Shown here: positions 18,600-27,901 of the stretch, one piece after another
How positions within the stretch are numbered: the stretch's first letter is position 1
How the letters are laid out: every line of letters begins with the position of its first letter
DNA from: Pseudooceanicola onchidii
Lineage (GTDB): Bacteria > Pseudomonadota > Alphaproteobacteria > Rhodobacterales > Rhodobacteraceae
Length of the DNA: 64,000 bases
Assembly: GCF_004959925.1 (NCBI RefSeq)
Contig: NZ_SPUW01000001.1
Location: 1,054,001 to 1,118,000 of the forward strand
Direction: 5' to 3'
The notes under the pieces: model-generated
The model's database searches: none
The model's input: the letters and a program-made list of their open reading frames with translations, nothing else
Told to the model about the DNA's origin: nothing
Translations under genes and position numbers: made by a program

Positions 18600-19628
18600 T
18601 CACGGGAAGAGGGGGGCCATCATCAGCCCCTGGGTTTCCGGCAGGCCCAGCATCAGGTTGGCGTTCTGAAGCGCCTGGCCCGACGACCCCTTGCACAGGT
18701 TGTCGAGCGCGGTGACCACGATGGCGCGGCCCGCGATGCGGTCGCCGGTCACGCCGATATGGACAAAGTTCGACCCGCGCACGTCGTGGGTCGAGGGCGT
18801 CTGGCCAAAGGGCAGCACCTGCACGAAGGGTTCGTCCGCATAGGCCGCGACCAGCGCGTCGTAGACCGCCTGCGGCTCGCCCGAGACGTAGCCCGTGGAC
18901 AGGATCCCGCGATTCACCGGCAGCAGGTGCGGGGTGAACTGGATCTGCACCGGACGCCCGGCAAGCTTCGAGAATTCCTGGTCAAATTCGCCCTGGTGCC
19001 GGTGCGTGCCGCCGACCGCATAGGCGTTGTAGCCCTCGGAGAGTTCGGCATGCAGCAGGTTTTCCTTGAGCGACCGGCCCGCGCCCGACACGGCGCATTT
19101 CATGTCGAGGATGATGTCATCGAGCCCGATCACCCCGGCGGAGATCAGCGGCCGCAGGGTGAACTGCCCGGTCGCCGCATTGCAGCCCGTGCCCGCCACC
19201 AGCCGGGCGCCCGCGATCTCGTCACGGTAGAACTCGGTCAGGCCATAGACGGCCTCTTTCTGCATCTCGACGGCGGCGTGATCGTTGCCGTACCACTTCT
19301 TGTAGGCCTCGGGGTCGCGCAGCCGGAAGTCGGCGGACAGGTCGACGATCTTCATGTCGGCGGGCAGCTGGGAAATCACCTCCTGGCTGGTCTTGTGCGG
19401 CAGGGCGCAGAAGCACAGGTCGATGCCGGAGAAGTCGATCTGTTCCCAGGTCACCAGTTCCGGCAGGTCGAGGTGGCGCAGGAAGGGGAAGACATCCGAC
19501 ATCTTCTGGCCCGCCTTGGAATTGGCGGCGAGGGCGGCGATCTCCATCCCCGGGTGGGAGGAGATGAGCCGGATGAGTTCCGCACCGGTGTAGCCGGATG
19601 CGCCGATGATTGCGATTTTCTTGGTCAT
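18600..19628 (-). CDS. argC: N-acetyl-gamma-glutamyl-phosphate reductase
   Basis: A 342-residue NADPH-dependent enzyme, third step of arginine synthesis (acetylglutamyl phosphate to the semialdehyde). The nucleotide-binding start [15 protein letters not shown] is at residues 7-21, and the active-site Cys is Cys149 in [12 protein letters not shown]. Length is normal. It is 8 bases from ccmE and 64 bases from murI, all on the minus strand, so these may be co-transcribed although their functions differ. Confidence 0.96.
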   Translation of the reverse strand: MTKKIAIIGASGYTGAELIRLISSHPGMEIAALAANSKAGQKMSDVFPFLRHLDLPELVTWEQIDFSGIDLCFCALPHKTSQEVISQLPADMKIVDLSADFRLRDPEAYKKWYGNDHAAVEMQKEAVYGLTEFYRDEIAGARLVAGTGCNAATGQFTLRPLISAGVIGLDDIILDMKCAVSGAGRSLKENLLHAELSEGYNAYAVGGTHRHQGEFDQEFSKLAGRPVQIQFTPHLLPVNRGILSTGYVSGEPQAVYDALVAAYADEPFVQVLPFGQTPSTHDVRGSNFVHIGVTGDRIAGRAIVVTALDNLCKGSSGQALQNANLMLGLPETQGLMMAPLFP

Positions 19629-19692
19629 GATGGCCCTCTTGGGGTCGGACGCCTTGGCGTCGAGATAGGTACGGGGCGCAGGATGCGCCAGA

Positions 19693-20505
19693 TCAGGCAG
19701 AGACGAAGGTGATCTTTCGTCGCAGGAACTGCGTGGCCGCGTTCGACACCTTGGCCGGGTTGCCGGTGGTCAGGAACATCGACTCGCGGCCCGAGCCGAT
19801 GAATTCGGGCTTGCGCGACAGGTAGTCCGCCAGGCTGTCCGCGACCAGGTTGGCCTGGGAATAGACCGCGACGTCGGGGCCAAGCGCGTCCTGGAAGATC
19901 TCTTGCATCAGGGGATAGTGGGTGCAGCCCAGGATGGCGGCCTCGGGGGTGGGCATCTTGCGCTTGAGCGCGTCGACATGGGACCGCACCAGCGCTTCGG
20001 CCAGGATCATGTCGCCGTCCTCGATCGCGTCGACGACGCCGCCGCAGGCCTGCGCCTCGACATCGACGCCGATGGCGCGGAAGGCCAGTTCACGCTGGAA
20101 GGCGCGGCTGGCCACGGTCGCCGGTGTGGCGAAGAGCGCGACGTGTTTCACCGCAACCTCGCGCGGGGGGGAATTGTCGCCCCACTGGCGTTCGGTCAGC
20201 GCCTCGATCAGCGGCACGAAGACACCCAGCACCCGCTTGTCGCGCGGCACCCAGCCTTCCTGCATGCGCCGCAGCGCGGCCGCCGAGGCGGTGTTGCAGG
20301 CGATGATCGCCAGGTCGCAGCCCGCGTCGAACATGCGCGTCACGGCGGCGGTCGTCAGGTCGTAGATATCGTCCGCGTCGCGCACGCCATAGGGCGCATG
20401 CGCGTTGTCCCCGAAGTAGACGAAGGGCACCTCGGGCAGGCGCTTGACCACCGCGTCCAGCACCGTGAGCCCGCCAAGGCCGCTGTCGAAAACACCTACT
20501 GCCAT
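19693..20505 (-). CDS. murI: Glutamate racemase
   Basis: A 270-residue cofactor-independent racemase providing D-glutamate for peptidoglycan. The start is the ATG at 20505 ([15 protein letters not shown]); the upstream frame extension lacks similarity. Two catalytic cysteines are visible, Cys70 in IIACNTASA and Cys194 in LGCTHYPLM, with the substrate-binding GDNAHAPYG. It sits between argC and an acyltransferase gene on the same strand. Confidence 0.95.
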   Translation of the reverse strand: MAVGVFDSGLGGLTVLDAVVKRLPEVPFVYFGDNAHAPYGVRDADDIYDLTTAAVTRMFDAGCDLAIIACNTASAAALRRMQEGWVPRDKRVLGVFVPLIEALTERQWGDNSPPREVAVKHVALFATPATVASRAFQRELAFRAIGVDVEAQACGGVVDAIEDGDMILAEALVRSHVDALKRKMPTPEAAILGCTHYPLMQEIFQDALGPDVAVYSQANLVADSLADYLSRKPEFIGSGRESMFLTTGNPAKVSNAATQFLRRKITFVSA

Positions 20506-20545
20506 CACACTATCCCGTTTTGCGCCAAGCCTCTGGCGCGGGCCG

Positions 20546-21466
20546 TCAATATACCCGGCGCGGTTCGTCGCCGGTGCGGTGCTTATCTTCGAATTCAAAC
20601 CCATATTCAAAGGATTTGAGAGGCTGCGGCGAAAGTTCGTACGTGCGCTTGCGCAGGAAATCCATCAGCGCCTTGGTGTCCTTGATATAGGGCGCAAGGT
20701 CGGTGCGGGTCAGCGGATCACCGATCACCACCTCAACGGGCGTGCCGACGCGGGATCGGAATTCCTTGATCAGAAGCCCCATGCGCAGGGTCGAATGCAG
20801 GTGCGAGGCCAGCTGGAACAGTCGCGAGGTATGGCCCGCAAAGAACATCGGCACCACGGTCGCTTCGGATTTCGCGATCATCCGGGCGGTGAAACCGCGC
20901 CAGCCCGGGTCCATCGGCTTGGAGAACGGGCGCAGCGCCGTCGACACGGTGCCGCCGGGAAACACGCCGATCGCGCCGCCGTCGGCCAGGTAGCGCAGGG
21001 ATTCCTTGCGGGTTTCGATGTTCTGCTGCACCGCTTCCTTGGTCTCGTCGAAGGAGATCGGCAGGATGATCTTGTTGATGTCCTCGGCCTTGCGGAAGAC
21101 GCGGTGTGCCAGGATGCGGAAGTCGCCGCGCTGCTGCTGCAGCACGTGCCCCATCATCAGCCCGTCAAGGATGCCATAGGGGTGGTTCGCGATGAGGATC
21201 AGCGGCCCGGTGCGGGGGATATTGTCAAGCGACCCGCCGGTGACGCGCAGCGAAAGCCGGTAGCGGTCGACCATGACGGACCAGAAATCGCGGCCGCTTT
21301 CGACCTCTTGCGCATAGCCGTCGGCGCGTTTGATCAGGCCGGGGCGGCCGGTCATGTTCTCCATCACCCGGATCAGCGCGCGTCCGCCCTTGGTCGCGGC
21401 GGAGTGCGCGTAAGAGATGTCGCGGGCGATCTGCCGGTTCGAAGGTTTGTCGATCTGGGAGGTCAT
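20546..21466 (-). CDS. Lysophospholipid acyltransferase family protein
   Basis: A 306-residue protein, starting at the ATG at 21466 ([20 protein letters not shown]). The acyltransferase block is NHPYGILDG, where His and Asp are separated by five residues, the spacing seen in hemolysin/OlsB-like branches rather than the PlsC HX4D. The second block reads FPGGTVST, with Gly where Glu is common in PlsC. It probably transfers an acyl group to a lipid at the inner membrane. A role in phospholipid or ornithine-lipid synthesis is plausible but unproven. It lies 40 bases upstream of murI. Confidence 0.82.
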   Translation of the reverse strand: MTSQIDKPSNRQIARDISYAHSAATKGGRALIRVMENMTGRPGLIKRADGYAQEVESGRDFWSVMVDRYRLSLRVTGGSLDNIPRTGPLILIANHPYGILDGLMMGHVLQQQRGDFRILAHRVFRKAEDINKIILPISFDETKEAVQQNIETRKESLRYLADGGAIGVFPGGTVSTALRPFSKPMDPGWRGFTARMIAKSEATVVPMFFAGHTSRLFQLASHLHSTLRMGLLIKEFRSRVGTPVEVVIGDPLTRTDLAPYIKDTKALMDFLRKRTYELSPQPLKSFEYGFEFEDKHRTGDEPRRVY

Positions 21467-21643
21467 GGCGTTGCCTCTGCGGGATTGGGACGAATGTAAC
21501 CGCTGCCCGCGCGTGTTTCCAGAGCCGGAGGCCCGCCGCGCAGGATGTCGGCAGGCCATATGATGCTTTCGTGACGCCTTTGTGACGGGGGGTGAGCGGG
21601 TGGGGCAGTGTGCGGAGCGGCGGGACGGGGTCCTTTATGCGGA

Positions 21644-21679
21644 CCCCCTCCCTAACCCTCCCCCGATCCGGGGGAGGGG
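21644..21679 (+). repeat. REP-like palindromic element, copy 1
   Basis: The element reads CCCCCTCCCTAACCCTCCCC, then CGATCCGGGGGAGGGG. It contains the self-complementary core CTCCCCCGATCCGGGGGAG. Copy 2 at 21760-21795 is its reverse complement at 35 of 36 bases. Confidence 0.8.
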
Positions 21680-21759
21680 ACTGTGTTGCGTGGGGCGTCG
21701 GGTGTGGCGTTGTGCTCTCGGGGCAGGGCGCGCACCGTTTCCACCGGGTGCGCGGCCAT

Positions 21760-21795
21760 TCCCTCCCCCGGATCGGGGGAGGGTTAGGGAGGGGG
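21760..21795 (-). repeat. REP-like palindromic element, copy 2 (inverted)
   Basis: The reverse complement of copy 1 with one mismatch, 80 bases away. Together they form a long possible cruciform or mRNA hairpin. The pair layout resembles bacterial REP doublets (BIMEs) mobilised by RAYT transposases; no such gene is in the window. Confidence 0.8.
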
Positions 21796-21876
21796 CCACC
21801 GACCCGCGACAATGTGATCCGGCCCAAGCGCGCGAAGTCGTTGGCGCTTTTCCGGGGGCGGATTATAACCTTCGGC

Positions 21877-23838
21877 ATGGTTACAGAACTTGGTCACTTC
21901 GCCCTCATCCTCGCGCTTGTCGTGGCGCTTATCCAGACCGTCGTGCCGTTGATCGGCGCCCACAAACGCTGGCCGGGCTGGATGGCGGTGGCGGAACCTG
22001 CCGCCAACGCGCAGTTCCTGCTGGTCGGCTTTTCGTTCGCGGCCCTGACCTATGCCTTTGTCACGTCCGACTTTTCGCTCAAGCTGGTGACGGACAATTC
22101 GCATTCGCTGAAGCCCATGCTTTACAAGGTGACGGGCGTCTGGGGGAACCACGAGGGCTCGATGCTGCTGTGGATCCTGATCCTGGCGCTGTTCGGCGCC
22201 TCGGCCTCGTGGTTCGGGGGGGCGCTGCCGCCCACGCTGAAGGCCCGCGTGCTGGCGGTGCAGGGGGCGATCGGGTTGGCCTTCCTGGCCTTTCTTCTGT
22301 TCACCTCGAACCCCTTCCTGCGGCTCGCCGTGCCGCCGATGAATGGCCATGACCTGAACCCGCTGCTGCAGGATCCGGGCCTCGCCTTCCATCCGCCTTT
22401 CCTCTACCTCGGCTATGTCGGGCTGAGCATGGCCTTCTCATTCGCCGTCGCCGCGCTGATCGAAGGCCGGGTGGATGCCGCCTGGGGCAGGTGGGTCCGC
22501 CCCTGGACACTGGCCGCCTGGGTGTTTCTGACCATCGGCATCGCGCTTGGATCCTGGTGGGCCTATTATGAGCTTGGCTGGGGCGGCTTCTGGTTCTGGG
22601 ACCCGGTCGAGAACGCGTCGTTCATGCCCTGGCTCATCGCGGCGGCGCTGCTGCATTCGGCCATCGTGGTGGAAAAGCGCGAAAGCCTGAAAAGCTGGAC
22701 GATCCTTCTGGCCATCGTCGCCTTCGGGTTTTCGCTGATCGGCGCCTTCATCACCCGCTCGGGCATCATCACCTCGGTGCACGCTTTCGCGACCGACCCG
22801 GAGCGCGGGGTCTTCCTGCTGGCAATCACGGCGCTGTTCATGGGCGGCGCGCTGACGCTGTTCGCCGCCCGGGCAGAGGTGCTGTCGTCGAAGGGCGTCT
22901 TTGCCTTGATGAGCCGCGAGAGCATGCTGGTGCTGAACAACATCCTGCTGGCGGTCGCGGCCTTCGTCGTCTTCGTCGGCACGGTCTGGCCGCTGATTTC
23001 CGAACTGCTGTTCGACCGCAAGCTGTCGGTCGGGGCACCCTTCTTCGACATGGCCTTCACGCCCTTCTTCGTGGCGCTTGGCGTGGCGCTGCCCCTGGGC
23101 GCGCTGATGCCCTGGAAACGCGCCAAGGCGGGCCGCGCCCTGCGGCAGCTGGTGCCGGCGCTGGTGCTGGCCGTGGCGGTGCTGGTGCTGATCTTCGCGG
23201 TGCAGACTGGGCGCAGTGCGCTTGGACCCGTGGGGCTGATGCTGGCGACATGGCTGGTGATCGGCGCGGGGATCGATCTGTGGGCGCGCAAGGGCAAATC
23301 CGACTGGCGCCGCCTGCTGCGGCTGCAACGGTCGGATTACGGCCGGGTTGTCGCCCATGCCGGGCTGGGCGTGACCATCGCCGGTGTCGCCGGGCTGACC
23401 GCCTGGCAGACCGAGGATATCCGCGTCATGACCGAAGGCGACAGCCTGACGCTGTCTGGCTACACGATCACGCTGGACGCGGTCGAACGGGTGCAGGGGC
23501 CCAACTATATCTCGACCACCGGGACGGTGCGGCTGGCCAAGGGCGACCGCGCGATTGCGACGCTCTATCCCGAGAAGCGGTTTTATCCCGTGGCGCGGAT
23601 GCCCACGACCGAAGCCGCCATCGACGGCGGGCTGATGCGCGACGTCTACGTGGTGATCGGTGACCCGCAGGACGGTGGGGGCTGGGCCTTCCGCACCTAC
23701 GTCAAGCCGCTGGCGAACTGGATCTGGGGCGGGGCGATCCTGATGGCCCTGGGCGGCGCGCTGAGCCTGAGCGACCGCCGGTATCGCGTGGCCGCAGGGG
23801 CACGCAAGGCGCCGATGCAGGGGGTGCCCGCGGAATGA
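21877..23838 (+). CDS. ccmF: Heme lyase CcmF for cytochrome c maturation
   Basis: A 653-residue polytopic inner-membrane protein (about 15 membrane helices) that attaches heme to apocytochrome c together with CcmH. The start chosen is the ATG at 21877 (MVTELGHFALILALVVALIQ), giving the usual CcmF N-terminus; the longer open frame runs through the repeats. The WWD heme-handling region reads GWGGFWFWDPVENASFMPWL. The 3' end overlaps ccmH by 4 bases (ATGA). ccmE lies upstream on the other strand. Confidence 0.95.
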   Translation: MVTELGHFALILALVVALIQTVVPLIGAHKRWPGWMAVAEPAANAQFLLVGFSFAALTYAFVTSDFSLKLVTDNSHSLKPMLYKVTGVWGNHEGSMLLWILILALFGASASWFGGALPPTLKARVLAVQGAIGLAFLAFLLFTSNPFLRLAVPPMNGHDLNPLLQDPGLAFHPPFLYLGYVGLSMAFSFAVAALIEGRVDAAWGRWVRPWTLAAWVFLTIGIALGSWWAYYELGWGGFWFWDPVENASFMPWLIAAALLHSAIVVEKRESLKSWTILLAIVAFGFSLIGAFITRSGIITSVHAFATDPERGVFLLAITALFMGGALTLFAARAEVLSSKGVFALMSRESMLVLNNILLAVAAFVVFVGTVWPLISELLFDRKLSVGAPFFDMAFTPFFVALGVALPLGALMPWKRAKAGRALRQLVPALVLAVAVLVLIFAVQTGRSALGPVGLMLATWLVIGAGIDLWARKGKSDWRRLLRLQRSDYGRVVAHAGLGVTIAGVAGLTAWQTEDIRVMTEGDSLTLSGYTITLDAVERVQGPNYISTTGTVRLAKGDRAIATLYPEKRFYPVARMPTTEAAIDGGLMRDVYVVIGDPQDGGGWAFRTYVKPLANWIWGGAILMALGGALSLSDRRYRVAAGARKAPMQGVPAE

Positions 23839-24317
23839 GACGGATCTGGGCCATGGTGCGTGAGATCAAGCACCCCACGGCGCTGGCGCTTCTGATCGCC
23901 CTGGCGACGACACCCGCCATGGCGGTGCAACCCGACGAAATCCTGGCTGATCCGGCGCTGGAACATCGCGCGCGTGAGATCTCGAAGGAACTGCGCTGCC
24001 TGGTATGTCGCAATGAGAACATCGATGACAGCAACGCCGACCTCGCCCGCGACCTGCGCCTTCTGGTGCGCGAAAGGCTGACCGAGGGCGACACCGACGA
24101 TGAGGTGATCGATTTCGTCGTCGACCGGTACGGCGAATACGTGCTGCTGAACCCGACGACGCGCGGGTCGAACTGGGTGCTCTGGGCTGCGGGGCCCGCG
24201 ATGCTGGCCCTGGCGCTGCTGATCGGCGGGCTGTTCCTGCGCCGCCGCGCCGCCGCCCCGGAACAGGAGTTGTCCGAGGAAGAAGAGGACCGGCTGCGCC
24301 AAATTCTCGATCGGTGA
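23835..24317 (+). CDS. ccmH: Cytochrome c-type biogenesis protein CcmH
   Basis: A 160-residue membrane-anchored thiol protein that reduces and presents the apocytochrome CXXCH motif to the heme lyase. A signal peptide ends near Ala30 (TTPAMA). The redox motif is LRCLVCRNENI, Cys55 and Cys58. A membrane helix covers about residues 114-134 (VLWAAGPAMLALALLIGGLF), followed by an acidic tail. It is translationally coupled to ccmF by an ATGA overlap. ccmI is not next door. Confidence 0.94.
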   Translation: MRRIWAMVREIKHPTALALLIALATTPAMAVQPDEILADPALEHRAREISKELRCLVCRNENIDDSNADLARDLRLLVRERLTEGDTDDEVIDFVVDRYGEYVLLNPTTRGSNWVLWAAGPAMLALALLIGGLFLRRRAAAPEQELSEEEEDRLRQILDR

Positions 24318-24383
24318 CGGAGGGTTTCTCTTGCCCCTGCCGGGCAATCTGATTGGATCGGCCCCCAGACAGGAGGGCCCGCC

Positions 24384-25160
24384 ATGAGCTACGACACCAT
24401 CACGCTTGAGATCGACACCGACACCGCCGTCATCCGGATGAACCGGCCGGACAAGTACAACGCGCTGAACAGCCAGATGCGGGCCGAACTGGCCGACGCG
24501 GTGCGCACCGGCGCACGGGACGCGCGGGTCGTCGTGCTGACCGGCAACGGCAAGGCCTTCTGTTCGGGCCAGGATCTGAGCGACAGCGGCGACATCGCCA
24601 ACCCTGACCTCGAACGCACCCTGCGCGACGAATACCAGCCCCTGATCCGCGCGATCGCCGAGGCGCCCGTGCCCGTGATCGCCGCCGTGAACGGCCCGGC
24701 CGCCGGGGCAGGGGCCAATATCGCGCTGGCCTGCGACGTGGTGATCGCGACCGAAAGCGCCTACTTCCTTCAGGCCTTCAGCAAGATCGGCCTGATCCCC
24801 GATGCAGGGGGCACCTATGTGCTGCCCCGGTCGGTCGGCACGCCCAAGGCCATGGGCGCGGCGCTGTTCGGCGAAAAGATCAGCGCGCGGGACGCCGACG
24901 CCTGGGGCATGATCTGGGAAGCCGTGGCCGATGACGCCTTCGAGGCTACCTGGAAGGCGCGCGCGGCGCAGCTGGCCAGCGGCCCGACGGTTGCCTTCGC
25001 GCGCATCAAGGACGCGATCCGGGGCAGCTGGCACAACGACCTGCAGCAGCAACTGGACCACGAGGGCAAGGCCCAGGGCGCCTGCGGCGGGTCGCGGGAC
25101 TTCAAGGAAGGTGTGATCGCCTTCCTTGAAAAGCGCGCGCCGAAATACGAGGGGCGGTGA
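24384..25160 (+). CDS. Enoyl-CoA hydratase/isomerase family protein
   Basis: A 258-residue crotonase-fold protein. NRPDKYNALNSQM near residue 17, FCSGQDLSDSGD and NGPAAGAGANIALACDVVIA give the oxyanion hole and CoA-binding loops; SKIGLIPDAGGTY follows. The GQDL and PDAGGTY forms are like PaaG-type 1,2-epoxyphenylacetyl-CoA isomerases, but the family is broad and a general enoyl-CoA hydratase is equally possible. It is preceded by AGGAGG. It follows ccmH by 66 bases with no functional link evident. Confidence 0.88.
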   Translation: MSYDTITLEIDTDTAVIRMNRPDKYNALNSQMRAELADAVRTGARDARVVVLTGNGKAFCSGQDLSDSGDIANPDLERTLRDEYQPLIRAIAEAPVPVIAAVNGPAAGAGANIALACDVVIATESAYFLQAFSKIGLIPDAGGTYVLPRSVGTPKAMGAALFGEKISARDADAWGMIWEAVADDAFEATWKARAAQLASGPTVAFARIKDAIRGSWHNDLQQQLDHEGKAQGACGGSRDFKEGVIAFLEKRAPKYEGR

Positions 25161-25315
25161 TGGCCACCGGTGCGCGCAACCTGAGGGTGTAAAGCGACAA
25201 GACAATGACCCGCGCGGCCCCATTATTGTCGCGCGGTTTCCGCAATGCCGCCGTTGCACATCTGTACACAGGTATGGGGCGCAGATGACCCTGCGCCGTC
25301 GAAACCTGTGGATGT

Positions 25316-26464
25316 ATGGCGAACAACGTAACCATATCAACGCTCTATCTGGGCGCCTTGGCGGATCTCGACACGGACGAGACCGACAAGGATATGGAAT
25401 CGCCGGGCAGCCTGATCGGCACCTATGGGTCCGTTGGCACCCCCCTATACAAAGGCCGCACCGATGTCGTGACGAACAGCCCGCCGGATGGCTTCGGGGT
25501 GGACGACGACAATTCGGTCACGGCCGATCACAGCGACAACGGCACGCCCGACACGATCAGCTATGACCTTGGTGGCGGGCCCGTCACCACGCAGATCGAC
25601 AGCATCGCGCTGGTCACCGGCACGATCACCTTCAACGACGGCACGACGCTGACCGACACTTTCGCGGTGTTCCAGGACCAGACCGGCGCACTGTTCCTGA
25701 CGATCTACGACAGCCAGGCGACGCTGGACGACAAGGGCGTCGTGTCCTTCCAGATCACCAGCGTCAACAGCAGCGGCTATGACGCGCTGAACCAGTTCAC
25801 CCGCGACGACAATTCGTTCGTGCCCTGCTTTACCGGGGATGCGCGGATCCTGACTCCCACGGGCCCGGTTCCGATCAAGAAGCTGCAGGTGGGCGACCTG
25901 GTCATGACCCGGGACCACGGGCCGCAGCCGATCCGCTGGATCGGGTCGACCCAGATCGGGCGGCGGCGGCTTGAGGCCGAACCCAACCTGCGCCCGTACC
26001 GGATCAGGGCCGATTGCTTCGGGCCCGGCCTGCCGGATCGGGATCTGACCCTGTCACCGCAGCATCGCGTGCTGACCGGCGGCAAGCTGATGGCGCAGAT
26101 GTTCGGCGAGGACGAGATGCTGATCGCGGTCAAGCACCTGGCCAAGGTCAACAAGGTGCAGCAGTGCAAGGTCAAGGGCGGCATCCGCTATCGTCACATC
26201 CTGCTGGACCGGCACGAGGTGATCTATGCCAACGGCCTGCCGACCGAGACCCTGCTGATCGGGCAGGAGGCGCATCGCAGACTGCCGCGCAGCCTGATGC
26301 AGGAGATCGAGGCGGTCTTCCCGCATCTCGCCCTGGGGCCGGCGGCGCATCCCCCGGCCCGGACGCTGGCACGTGGCCATCACGGGCGGCTGCTGACCGA
26401 ACGCCTGCGACGTCGGCGCGCCCACGGCCGCAGCCATGATGCGACGGTCATCGCGGTGCGCTGA
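25316..26464 (+). CDS. Hint-domain protein
   Basis: A 382-residue protein with two parts. Residues 1-165 are acidic, rich in Asp, Thr and Gly with beta-strand character. A Hint (Hedgehog/intein-type) domain starts at Cys171 in NSFVPCFTGDARILTPTGPV, continues through GDLVMTRDHGPQPIRWIG and LSPQHRV, and reaches the HEVIYANGLPTETLL end block. The C-tail is Arg/His-rich. Cys171 fits the position of the splicing nucleophile, but no downstream His-Asn-Cys/Ser splice junction is seen, so at most N-terminal cleavage is expected. Such proteins are common in Rhodobacteraceae and often secreted by type I systems; no transporter gene is adjacent. Confidence 0.85.
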   Translation: MANNVTISTLYLGALADLDTDETDKDMESPGSLIGTYGSVGTPLYKGRTDVVTNSPPDGFGVDDDNSVTADHSDNGTPDTISYDLGGGPVTTQIDSIALVTGTITFNDGTTLTDTFAVFQDQTGALFLTIYDSQATLDDKGVVSFQITSVNSSGYDALNQFTRDDNSFVPCFTGDARILTPTGPVPIKKLQVGDLVMTRDHGPQPIRWIGSTQIGRRRLEAEPNLRPYRIRADCFGPGLPDRDLTLSPQHRVLTGGKLMAQMFGEDEMLIAVKHLAKVNKVQQCKVKGGIRYRHILLDRHEVIYANGLPTETLLIGQEAHRRLPRSLMQEIEAVFPHLALGPAAHPPARTLARGHHGRLLTERLRRRRAHGRSHDATVIAVR

Positions 26465-26481
26465 CCCCATCCCCGCAAACG

Positions 26482-26512
26482 AAAACCGCCGGACCCATGG
26501 CCCGGCGGTTTC
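26482..26512. terminator. Bidirectional terminator between Hint gene and gltA
   Basis: AAACCGCCGG and CCGGCGGTTT form a perfect 10-bp stem around a 9-base loop. TTTTCG follows on the minus strand and TTTCC on the plus strand, between convergent genes. Confidence 0.7.
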
Positions 26513-26530
26513 CTTCAACTGTCTGACAGA

Positions 26531-27826
26531 TCAGCGATTTTCGACATCGACATAGTCGCGCTGCGTCGGGCCGGTGTACAGCTGACGCGGGCGGCCGATC
26601 TTCATCTGCGGATCTTCGATCATCTCTTTCCACTGCGAAATCCAGCCGACGGTGCGCGACAGCGCGAAAATCGGCGTGAACATCGAGGTCGGGAAGCCCA
26701 TGGCCTCGAGGATGATGCCCGAATAGAAGTCGACGTTCGGGAACAGCTTCTTCTCGGCGAAGTAGGGGTCCGCAAGCGCCTGCTTTTCCAGTTCCTTCGC
26801 GGTGGCGAGGATCGGGTTGTTTTCCACACCCAGCAGGTCCAGCACTTCGTCCGCGGACTGCTTCATCACCGTCGCGCGGGGATCGAAGTTCTTGTAGACG
26901 CGGTGCCCGAAGCCCATCAGGCGGAACGGATCGTTCTTGTCCTTGGCGCGGGCGATGAATTCGGGGATGCGGTCGGGCGTGCCGATTTCCTTGAGCATCT
27001 CGAGGCAGGCCTGGTTGGCGCCGCCGTGCGACGGACCCCAGAGACAGGCGATACCGGCCGCGATGCAGGCAAAGGGGTTCGCCCCCGACGAAGACGCCAG
27101 ACGCACGGTCGAGGTCGAGGCGTTCTGTTCGTGATCGGCGTGCAGGGTGAAGATCCGGTCCATGGCGCGCGCCAGGATCGGGTCGACGTGATATTCCTCG
27201 CACGGGACCGAGAAGCACATGCGCAGGAAGTTCGACGCATAGTCCAGATCGTTGCGCGGGTACACGAAGGGCTGGCCGATCGAATACTTGTAGGCCATCG
27301 CGGCGATGGTCGGCATCTTGGCGATCAGGCGGATCGAGGCGACCTCGCGGTGCCAGGGGTCCGAGATGTCGGTGCTGTCGTGATAGAAGGCCGACATCGC
27401 GCCGACGACGCCGGTCATGACCGCCATCGGGTGCGCGTCACGACGGAAGCCGGTGAAGAACCGGTGCATCTGTTCGTGCACCATCGTGTGGTTGGTCACG
27501 CGCTTTTCGAAGTCTTCCAGCTGCGCGGCGGTCGGCAGTTCCCCGTAAAGCAGCAGGTAGCAGACTTCGAGGAAGTGCGATTTGCCGGCCAGCTGGTCGA
27601 TCGGGTAGCCGCGGTGCAGCAGCACGCCCGCTTCGCCATCGATATAAGTGATGGAGCTGTCGCAGGACGCGGTGGAGGTGAAGCCCGGGTCATAGGTGAA
27701 CACGTCTGCCTGACCATAGAGCTTGCGGATGTCGACCACATCGGGCCCGGCGCTCGGCGAGAGGATCGGAAGATCGTAGGTCTTGTCACCAATGCTGAGC
27801 GTTGCCGATTTGTTCGTGTCTGTCAT
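26531..27826 (-). CDS. gltA: Citrate synthase
   Basis: A 431-residue type II (hexameric, Gram-negative type) citrate synthase, condensing oxaloacetate and acetyl-CoA in the TCA cycle. Visible landmarks are [10 protein letters not shown], the His-containing [13 protein letters not shown] (GPSHGGAN), the signature [14 protein letters not shown] and a C-terminal GRPRQLYTG. Length is typical. It lies 75 bases downstream of gltX on the same strand, a common neighbour in this family of bacteria. Confidence 0.97.
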   Translation of the reverse strand: MTDTNKSATLSIGDKTYDLPILSPSAGPDVVDIRKLYGQADVFTYDPGFTSTASCDSSITYIDGEAGVLLHRGYPIDQLAGKSHFLEVCYLLLYGELPTAAQLEDFEKRVTNHTMVHEQMHRFFTGFRRDAHPMAVMTGVVGAMSAFYHDSTDISDPWHREVASIRLIAKMPTIAAMAYKYSIGQPFVYPRNDLDYASNFLRMCFSVPCEEYHVDPILARAMDRIFTLHADHEQNASTSTVRLASSSGANPFACIAAGIACLWGPSHGGANQACLEMLKEIGTPDRIPEFIARAKDKNDPFRLMGFGHRVYKNFDPRATVMKQSADEVLDLLGVENNPILATAKELEKQALADPYFAEKKLFPNVDFYSGIILEAMGFPTSMFTPIFALSRTVGWISQWKEMIEDPQMKIGRPRQLYTGPTQRDYVDVENR

Positions 27827-27901
27827 ACTCTTCCCTTCTCTCTTCCTTCCGCGCGTGGTCTTCGCCGCGCGCCCTTGTAGTCCAGGGGAGTTGCCGGATC
27901 C

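Larger units (their letters stand above)
21467..21876. other. Non-coding divergent interval with inverted repeat pair
   Basis: A 410-base region between the acyltransferase start and the ccmF start. The frame of ccmF stays open through much of it, but that part is repeat-derived and not protein-like. It contains two 36-base REP-like elements in opposite orientation. Confidence 0.7.

Noticed and set aside
21592-21876. A longer CcmF start 95 codons upstream
   Set aside because: The extension translates the REP-like repeats and lacks a membrane-protein start, whereas the ATG at 21877 begins the standard CcmF N-terminus.
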